From: Bathynomus jamesi
Lineage: Eukaryota; Arthropoda; Malacostraca; Isopoda; Cirolanidae
Direction: 5' to 3'
Length of the DNA: 64,000 bases
NCBI GenBank assembly: GCA_023014485.1
Contig: JAJOZX010000194.1
Coordinates: forward strand, 581,501-645,500
The position numbers and the translations under genes were made by a program. Positions 55,601 to 64,000 of the stretch are shown in pieces. The first letter of the stretch is position 1, and each line of letters opens with the position of its first letter. A model generated the notes under the pieces. The model did not search any database. It saw only the letters and a list, made by a program, of their open reading frames with translations, and had not been told where the DNA came from.

Positions 55601-56463
55601 ATGGCTCCTAACCATTTCTACGTCACACTCCCGTCCTCCTCGTCCCTGTCTGTACACCCTAACAACACACTAGCCAACTTTGTAACAGAACTCCACGGGC
55701 ACATTGAATTGGGTCGTGATTCGTATGAGGTGGGGATATGCGAAATTCAGCTGGACACCATCTTTTTAAATATTGAACATAAAGAAACCGTTTTTACGAT
55801 TCTTAGAGACATTGACGAGTGTGAAAAAGCTGGGGTAGCTATGATGAAACTATACGTATCGCTCGGACTAAGGTTGCACGGTATTACAGTACAGAAGTAA
55901 GACTAGGACCGGGTCAATATGGTTCGGTCGAGGATGTTGTGAGAGGCTTAAACGTAAGTTTAAGAAACTCAAACCTTACGAATGATTTAGTATACGAAAT
56001 CGTAAACAAAGGAAACCCTGCACATACACTAATCCTAAAATCAAAGACTAACAGACGTATTAAAGACCATAGAATGTTCAAAATTCTAACCAATGGCCGA
56101 TATAGCGCAGCCTTCCAAAGAGACACATTTCACGAGACACAGCATGACTTGTCCAGATTAATGTATCAATTGAAGATGGAGAAATTGGCTGAAAGGTCCC
56201 CAGACATGTGCTATATTTACAGTAATATAGTGGAGCACCAGTTTGTTGGGGATACCCAGGCACGCCTGCTGCGCATTGCTCACATCCCCAACCATAGAGG
56301 AAGGAGTTTGAGTATTACATATGACAGACCCCATTATGTGAATGTCGCAACTAATTTAATAACCAATATCTCAATATATATAAGAACGATTGAGGGTGAA
56401 AACTTCCCATTCGGTAACGGGAGCTTAACAGTGAAGCTACACTTTCGACGCACTGAGTTATAA
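55601..56463 (+). pseudogene. Polinton minor capsid (penton-like) protein (copy 2)
   Basis: Frame one is open to about 55895, and frame two from about 55939 to the stop at 56461-56463. Only one frameshift region separates them, so this copy is better than copy 1. It keeps YIYSNIVEHQFVGDTQARLLR and VKLHFRR. Confidence 0.87.
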
Positions 56464-56846
56464 TGGATAGAAAGCCTTTCACCGTCTATCGAGGGGTGAG
56501 ATACCAGCGCGGTAGTGGACTTGGATCCATTTTTTCATCCATACTACGTACGGCTGTTCCTTTGCTGAAGAGGGGTGCCAGATACCTCGGAAGGAAAGCG
56601 CTACAATCAGGTCTTAACACTGCAGAAGACATATTGGCCGGGGCTAAACCTAAAGAAGCTCTAAAAAAACATTTAAAGCGTACACGGGACGAAATCATCA
56701 AAGATGCAAAGAGAAAAATGCGTGGTGGCGGGAAGAAGAAGAGGGCTGCCCGGAAGAAGGGGTCACGTGGTATTAAACGTAAAAGGATATCAAAAAAGAA
56801 GTGCTGTAAGCGAATGAAACCTATGGTTGACCACTTTTTTGACTGA
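56463..56846 (+). CDS. Basic virion-core-like protein (copy 2, intact)
   Basis: A 127-codon open frame; the ATG overlaps the penton stop (TAATG). The Gly-rich start (RGSGLGSIFSS) is followed by an amphipathic helix (LKRGARYLGRKAL), then KPKEALKKHLKRTRDE and a Lys/Arg-rich tail with KKCCKRMKP. Probably packs DNA or helps membrane passage (inference from composition and place). Confidence 0.8.
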   Translation: MDRKPFTVYRGVRYQRGSGLGSIFSSILRTAVPLLKRGARYLGRKALQSGLNTAEDILAGAKPKEALKKHLKRTRDEIIKDAKRKMRGGGKKKRAARKKGSRGIKRKRISKKKCCKRMKPMVDHFFD

Positions 56847-56926
56847 TATAAGCTAAGGACATTGATCTCATGAATCATAGTTTGTTTACCACTTGTCGAG
56901 AGAGGAGGCACTATTTCTAACTCGCC

Positions 56927-58221
56927 ATGGCACGCTTCATCCACCCATGTAGTTCACAATGCTGTAAATCGGAGCTGTCCCTTTTTGAGCTGCCTCCAAC
57001 TCAAGTTTCTATTGAGCACAGTGATTTTATTACAATTAACCCTTTAAACACAATTAGTTCCCCGAGTGCACCTATAGAATTCGTGATACCCAGCTCAGGC
57101 CCTTACTTTTTTGATCCAAGCTGTGTGCACATGTACGCTAAGCTACGTATAGCCCATTCTGATGGAACGGTCTGCGATGACAAATATGCTGTATACCTGA
57201 AACAAACTTTCTGCACTCCATATTCAACCAGTGTGACGTATATTTAAATCAGACCAACATATCGGCAGGCACGGGGTACTATCATCTACGAGCCTATCTG
57301 GAAAATGTCCTCAACTTTTCCAAAGAAGCGAAGGCTACCTTTTTAAGTGCCGAGGGATATTATCAAACTAAAGATGAAGTAGTATAAAGGACAAATTTAA
57401 AAATTCTAAAAAGAAAATATACGAGTGTTTTGGACGGCTGCACACAGATTTCACTTTCCAGGAGAAGTTGCTTGTCAACGGGGTGGATATGAAAATAAAG
57501 CTCACCCGCACGAGTCCTGAGATCTGCTTAAATCTGGATGCTGATCAAGAAGAGGGTGCAAAGCCCGTTGTGGTTCACATTATGGACACATACCTCCGCG
57601 TACGGCGAGTGAAATTAAGTTCACCAAAACAACTAGAAATTGAGAAAAATTTACTAAACGCTACAGTGAAATATCCTATTAACAGAGTACAAATCAAACT
57701 ATATACGGTTCCTGCAGGGTTGGCATCGAAGCAGATAGAAAACATTGCCCTGGGAAATCTTCCTAAAAGGATATTAATCGGAATGCAGGACCATGCTTCG
57801 GTGAATGGAAAATATAAAAAGAGTGCCTTTAAATTCGAGAATTTCGGACTTAAAAATATAACTCTATACGTTAATGGCACTGCTTTGGGTGGAACAATGG
57901 GTACGGACTATTCATCAGACGCTGTGTTACCTCTTTGTGCCAGAGCCTATAGTAATCTGACCCATATTGCAGGTGATTGTGATGAGCTTGGTAATGGGGT
58001 AACGCAGGAAGAATTCATTGATCAATTTAACCTTTATCCGTTTGACATTACACCTGACTTATCTGCTAGCGTAAATACGCATTTAAGCCCACAGCGGAAA
58101 CATCTCAGTGAGGCTGGAATTCGCCAAGCCTATAGACGCGCCTATTAGTGTACTAGTATATCTCGAATCGCAAGCCCTAATAGAAGTAGATAGATTTAGG
58201 AGCGTTATCACTGACTTTTAA
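56927..58221 (+). pseudogene. Polinton major capsid protein (copy 2), broken
   Basis: The N-terminus is intact through the T run, with PYFFDPSCVHMYAKLRI. One base is lost near 57197 (tatacctg against taccctg), and others near 57378. The middle (57468-58120) is open with GVDMKIKLTRTSPEICLN. Losses near 58092 shift the C-terminus. The stop is at 58219-58221. Confidence 0.92.
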
Positions 58222-58222
58222 A

Positions 58223-58690
58223 ATGGATGCTAATACACTTCAGAAAGTAATGAATAGTGAACGAGTCACACGTTCCAAATTTATCGGCGTGTTTGCGAAG
58301 AATGAAACATTGAGTTTGCCAAGTACGCGAGAATGCGGTAGTCTTATTGTGAACACAGATGTCATCGGTAATGAAGGGATTCATTGGATCGCTGTCTATT
58401 TTAAAAATAGACAGCGCCTGTACTATTTTGATTCACTCGGTACTCAACCCTGGAGTGACCCTATTATTGTAAAATTTCTCGCTCAGTTACATATTCCCGA
58501 AGTTGTATGGAACCCGTTTCGTATACAAGGATATTTTAGTAATGCTTGCGGAATGTACTGCGTCTCATTTCTCATGCATATGTCATGTGATAAAGAATTT
58601 ATAAATTTTTAAATTTATTTGACCCGTGTCACACTCGCCGAAACGATGAAATGGTATGCAGACAGATAAAAATCCGTTTTCCAATTGTAC
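58223..58690 (+). pseudogene. Adenain-like cysteine protease (copy 2), C-terminal frameshift
   Basis: The N-terminal 125 codons are intact: His54 (GIHWIAVY), Asp70 (YYFDSLG), Gln103 and Cys109 (NACGMYCVSF) form the expected set. A one-base loss in a T run near 58605 ends the frame about 35 residues early compared with copy 1. Confidence 0.9.
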
Positions 58691-58849
58691 GTACTCGTTG
58701 TATAGTATAATGTTTTTGTTCGTGTGTGTATATTTGTAACGGTATATTCTGTAGTTTAAGATGGTTATTGTACTGATTTCTTTCATTTAATAAATTTATG
58801 AAAATATATTGTCTTCTTACCCCAAAAAGATCGAAAAACACTTACATTA

Positions 58850-59396
58850 TTTCGGTGTGACATTCATTATGCTGACTGATCAGTATATCCTCCGTATTCA
58901 TGACACGAGATTCTTCAAAAGATTGTATAACACGTGTCAAATCCTCATCGGACCTTAAAGGAATAATGTTCATTCTTTTTTAATAAAAACATATACAGAG
59001 TATACAGACAGACCCCATTATGTGAAGATATCTTTGGTTCGAAACTCATTTAAGAGGTAAATCCGAATAACAATTAAAACGATTGCCATAAAAAATTTCG
59101 ATTTTAGCATAATGGTATCTAAATGAAGTATTTGACGAGATACTACAACCCTCCATATATATAAAATCATGTTTCTTGTGAATAAATTATAGACACTTAC
59201 ATTTCTATGGTAGTCCCTTGCGTCGGATTGTAAGGAGCGTCACTGCAAATATCTTCAACGGTTTGCGTTGGAAATAATTCATCACGGTCAATCGCGTTAA
59301 AAAGATTAATTGCAGTCAATGCTGCAGTGTCACCTTCTTCATACAAATCCGGGAAACGTACAGTTCGTGGTCCATGGTGGAGGGAATGCACTGGCA
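58850..59396 (-). CDS. Small right-end ORF pair (copy 2, single unit)
   Basis: On the minus strand the ATG segment downstream of the promoter (59396-59197) has LYEEGDTAALTAINLFNAIDRDELFPTQTVEDI and ends in aaatGTAAGTg. The second segment (58973-58855) begins MNIIPLRSDEDLTRVIQSFEESR and ends in aataatGTAAGTg. Both ends look like splice donors, and 'atatacagagtatacag' lies before the second segment as a possible acceptor, so two exons of one gene are possible. A small insertion near 59380 disturbs the start. Confidence 0.45.
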
Positions 59397-59454
59397 GAGG
59401 GAATGATTATTCACTGACGCGAAAATAGCTACTGTTACTCCAAACTGAAAAATA

Positions 59455-59492
59455 TTTCCTTTTATATGCACAATCGCCAAGCTCCGCCCCAA
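59455..59492 (-). promoter_or_regulatory. Core promoter for the small right-end ORFs (copy 2)
   Basis: On the minus strand: GGGGCGGAGC, then CATATAAAAGG, then the TTTTTCAGTTTGG initiator. The order and spacing match 18848-18894. Confidence 0.65.
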
Positions 59493-59705
59493 AAGATTAA
59501 GGCCAGATGTTCGTAGTGATTGGTTGCCAGTGTAGCTGGGTGGAGCTATGATAAGTTTGTGTACCAATCGTAACACCGCTATAACGGGTCCGGACGAGTA
59601 ATGGCATCTTTATATTTTCTCCAATAGATTTAATGCTCGTATTACCCCTTGCTGTCTTTACCATGTCAATATTTTTCCCCACTATTCCCGGATCATTAGT
59701 CACTA

Positions 59706-60510
<805 letters not shown>

Positions 60511-60538
60511 ATTATTACTACTGTAATTTGTACCACCC

Positions 60539-60597
<59 letters not shown>

Positions 60598-60632
60598 CCA
60601 TTCCTTTATTTATTTTAAAAGAATGAACAAAA

Positions 60633-60675
<43 letters not shown>

Positions 60676-61042
60676 ATATATATATACACTCATGCACCTT
60701 GTTTCTTTCGCTGATTATTATTTAATATAATTGTGTGTATATCTAAGAATCGGAGTGAAGAGAGATTTTACTCGAGTAGAATGGAGAAAGGTCAAATTGC
60801 GGTCAAAAAAGGCCTCTGGGCAAACAGGTGTGATTCGAGTCGGGGAACGTTTCCTCGTGTGCGTGTGTGTGCGTGTGTGTATAGATTTGAGAATACGACC
60901 GTGTGTTTGGTTTATTTTCACCAATCTTCGCAAGGTTCTTTTCCTTTCGTTTTTCCCACTGTTATTCAATTGTGATATTTATAATAAAAATAGGAATTAA
61001 GTAATAAAGTTAATGTTTTAATTCATTTTAAGGTGAAAATCC

Positions 61043-61116
<74 letters not shown>

Positions 61117-61153
61117 AATGACAAAATTAAATAGACACGGTTATTATGATTCT

Positions 61154-61195
<42 letters not shown>

Positions 61196-61557
61196 CAAAC
61201 ACAGATGGGGTGAGGAGATTGGGGGGAATGGACGACCGTGTGTTTTGGTTTATTTCAACTTTCTTCGTAAGGTTTCTTTTCCTTTCGTTTTTCCCACTGT
61301 TATTCAATTGTGGTATTTATAATAAAATAGGAATTAAGTGATTTTTGTGTAAAGAGCGTGTGTTTAAATTATTTATTTAATAAACAGATGAATCTTCTTA
61401 ATTCCAACAATTAAAAGAAATTTTGTATTGATTAACTACCATCATATAAATATATTGTGGTATTTTGATTAATATATGGTTTTAAATATTTCTATCTGGC
61501 AACTCAGCCTTCTATTAAATACATGGCGCTATCTGGCAACTCAGCCGGATTAGAGGT

Positions 61558-61645
61558 CTATAAAAGAGCGAGAGGCTGATGACGGAGTCATTCAAGCTCC
61601 GCTCCCAGCCGAGCAAGGACCTCTGGTCCTTTCTCTTTCTGGCCC
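61558..61645 (+). promoter_or_regulatory. TATA box and twin hairpins in the right TIR (copy 2)
   Basis: GTCTATAAAAGAGCG, then a GCTCcGCT-ccc-AGCCGAGC hairpin with one mismatch and a perfect AAGGACC-tct-GGTCCTT hairpin. The left TIR (complement of 47338-47372) keeps both hairpins perfect. Confidence 0.62.
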
Positions 61646-61800
61646 TTTGGGAAAACCCCTTAGAGGCCTCTTAGGTTAGGTAAACGAAAATAGCTTGGGG
61701 GAGAACTCCACCTCCAAGCCCTTGCAATCGGCAACAAAGGCCGATACTCTCTCTCTCTCCCCCCCTTCAGGTGTACCCTCCCCCCTTGGCTCCTTCTGAG

Positions 61801-61988
61801 TAGGCTGACCATATTTCCTTGAGAAAAAAACGGGACATTGGGATGGCAAAAAAGGGACGGGTGTTATGTAATATTCTGTATTCATGAAAAAGTAAGTACA
61901 TAAACCGGGACAAAATTGACATTTTTATTAAAACGACGCGACGGGACGGCCAGGAAATATTTAAAAAACGGTACGTATGGTCAGCCTA
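61801..61988. mobile_element. hAT MITE (TAGGCTGACC family), member 2
   Basis: Same element as 29609-29810. It is inserted in the right TIR of Polinton copy 2, with an 8-bp duplication CTTCTGAG/CTTCTAAG (one mismatch). The left TIR shows the uninterrupted site at about 47163-47175. Confidence 0.93.
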
Positions 61989-62489
61989 CTTCTAAGCCAA
62001 CTGGCTGATTAGGAGCCTATAAGACAACGCCTACTCGGCTGAAGTCTTAATATGCACTTGGCTCCTGCCAGGTGAACACCTCTCCTCCTTTCTCTTGGGG
62101 GATAACGCCGCCTCCAAGTTTCCTTGTTGCACCTGCAGCATCCCCCACTCCCCCTTCGCAGGGAAATTTTTTGCAACACCCCACCCCCCTTTGCAACATG
62201 TTGCATATCACCCCCACCCCTCTGCAACAACCCCTTTGCAACATTACGTAATAAATTGCACATTCCTGCACTCTAACCGTTTGCGGCTATACTACTGGAG
62301 TCACCAGCTTGACCTTCGTGTGAAGAGAGACCGACGCACGAAACCGCAACGAGGTTAACGAGGTATATATATATATAATCTCAAAGTTAAAATACTCGAA
62401 GAAAAAGTTACAACCAGCCAAATTTACTCATTCCATTGAAAAATTATATTCTTAATAAGAGTACATATGAATGGAAGAAGGAAATTCCT

Positions 62490-62640
62490 AATAATAATAA
62501 TATTTGGGGATGTCTAACCTCCTTTGTGAAAAAGATCACGTGACAAAGGGGACCTACAGCTTTACGTGGGATCCGAACCACGGGCCGTTTCGAGAATTCC
62601 TTTCGCATCTACTATAGACGATGTATGACGCGTGTTCTCC
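62490..62640 (-). repeat. SINE-like fragment
   Basis: The minus strand has CCCGTGGTTCGGATCCCACGTAAAGCTGTAGGTCCCC, then an (ATT)n tail near 62490-62505. A related piece lies on the plus strand at 21378-21422 (GACCCGTGGTTCGAATTCC...GTAGGTCCCC). The TTCGGATCC box is B-box-like. Confidence 0.5.
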
Positions 62641-62762
62641 GTACATTATCGAGAGAACTTCCTGCAGTTGTTTTGAATTATTAACATTATTTTGGAAGTA
62701 ATTCTTCTCTGAACTTTTTTGTCTTGAAATATTTAGAAAGTTACATTTTTACCCTAACTTAC

Positions 62763-62857
62763 CTTCGTCATCTTCTCCATTTTCCAAATTTTCTAATTGT
62801 GCCTCTAGCTCATCGACACTTTGTTCCAAGACTCTCACAGACCACATAACTGTGTCT
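62763..62857 (-). CDS. CCDC169: CCDC169-like exon (first in window)
   Basis: The acceptor is a pyrimidine-rich stretch ending cctcccag, read on the minus strand just above 62857. The donor is gtaagt below 62763. The exon contributes one base to its first codon and one base to its last. It encodes 31 codons containing the heptad stretch ELEAQLENLENG, ending in an acidic run. An alternative acceptor 8 nt further in (acacag) would break the phase with an upstream codon in a different way. The ELEA.L core is the best match to vertebrate CCDC169. Confidence 0.75.
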
Positions 62858-63007
62858 CTGGGAGGATGAACAGATTTATTAAAGCAATTGAAAGTACATA
62901 AAAATTATCGATAATATGTCAACTAAAAATGCGAGAGGAAAAAAAAAAAAAAATTATAAATATAAATACACTCTACGGTATTTACACCGAGTATTTCGTT
63001 TACAATC

Positions 63008-63050
<43 letters not shown>

Positions 63051-63611
63051 CCGCCTACTACCACTATGTAAACAGCAGCAGCTGATTTGAAATGAAATAT
63101 AGCACTTTTTTATATTTAATAATTTTAATTAAACATTTAATAGTTCTGATAATTATTTTAAATGAATTTATTATAAAGGAATTTTTTTTTTTTACTCAAT
63201 TCATAAGTTAAAAAATTTGATAGCGTTTAGTAGACTTTTCAGAAGAAAACATATTGTAATGTTGATTTTTAAAGCAAACAGAGCGTAAGCATTCTTCTAC
63301 TGTTTTCTTAAGTACGACATAATTAATTAACGTATTTACGCAAAGCGTCGCTTCCATACAGTAAAAAATATTAAAATTAATCTCTATTAATATACAATAC
63401 AAATGCGATTCCAGGAGTTTAATATACTGTAATCTTTACTGACTTTTTATAGTAGATACAGTATATATTTTACAGTTTGTTTAGCACTTAAGTACAGTTT
63501 ATCCTGCTAAACAAATTAAAAGAATAAACCAACGAATTTCAACTCATTCCAAAAGAATTTAGGAAAAATAAGCCATGAATTCAATATTGTCGTATAAGGC
63601 TTTATTATTAC

Positions 63612-63655
<44 letters not shown>

Positions 63656-64000
63656 GCGACATAAAAACATGTTTATTAGGCATGTTCTTGTCCATTCTAG
63701 GTGTAAATGGAATTATATCCAAATAATTATATCCATAAACATGAAATTACACTAAAATGGGCAGTTAAGTGCATCAAAGGAAATAAGGGCTAACATATAA
63801 ATCTATGCAGAAATAACAGCAACCATGCCTATATATATACATATATAAATGTTGTATGTATGTACTTAACACGAAAGCGTTTTAAGACCACTTAACTGCA
63901 CTTCAGCGAAACATTCAATATTAAAATTACTGATATTCAAAAAATACAATATAATATAACAATATATATTATAATTATTATTTTAGCTTTCTCTCTATAT
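62858..64000. other. Host intron 5' of the first exon in the window
   Basis: Contains a poly(A) tract (62938-62954), a ~40-base poly(T) tract (63010-63050) and a (TA)n run (63615-63649). No exon of the CCDC169-like gene is visible, so the preceding exon lies beyond 64000. Confidence 0.55.

Overview
This window is eukaryotic, AT-rich intronic DNA from an animal, most likely an arthropod and perhaps a crustacean (low confidence; based on mariner/Tc1, hAT, CR1-like and Polinton families, 'taacctaacc' motifs and dense TA/GA/CA microsatellites). One host gene runs through almost all of it on the minus strand. Seven coding exons (62763-62857, 44017-44130, 28258-28301, 23557-23655, 22815-22975, 2911-3066 and 1497-1701) have canonical splice sites and codon phases that match at every junction. 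Together they encode the last ~290 residues of a coiled-coil protein that I read as an orthologue of vertebrate CCDC169. The 5' exons lie beyond the right edge.

The introns are packed with mobile DNA. Two related Polinton/Maverick elements (virus-like self-synthesising transposons) dominate. Copy 1 (7976-21347) has terminal inverted repeats starting AGTAGTATAGCC and a perfect 6-bp target duplication, GATGGG. Copy 2 (46881-62296) has the same termini but no matching duplication. Both share this layout: a minus-strand protein-primed DNA polymerase B on the left; then, on the plus strand, a packaging ATPase, a small basic protein, a conserved unknown protein, a retroviral-type integrase with a C-terminal chromodomain, a penton-like minor capsid protein, a basic core-like protein, a double-jelly-roll major capsid protein and an adenain-like protease; then small minus-strand genes driven from a TATA/initiator promoter near the right end. 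The copies are broken in different places. Copy 1 keeps an intact integrase but has lost most of the polymerase, and it carries two extra ORFs, one with a possible PC4-like region. Copy 2 keeps much of the polymerase but lacks motif A, and its left arm was rebuilt from a 68-bp inverted piece of its own capsid gene plus a fragment of an unrelated repeat-borne gene.

Between the Polintons lie many nested insertions. A mariner (34561-41173) is split by a 5.35-kb element (34728-40077) with long inverted repeats and a TTA duplication. That element encodes a zinc-finger protein, an XPG/FEN1-like nuclease and a CXC domain, and I interpret it as an AcademX-type DNA transposon. A Tc1-like element (28759-30634) is split by a hAT MITE of the same family that also inserted in the right repeat of Polinton copy 2. 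There is a DD41D (rosa-like) mariner at 21517-22697, a multi-copy zinc-finger gene of unknown type at 32026-33651, CR1/Jockey-like retrotransposon fragments, several hAT remnants with 8-bp duplications, a family of fold-back MITEs with GG...CC ends and 8-bp duplications, and tRNA-derived SINE pieces.
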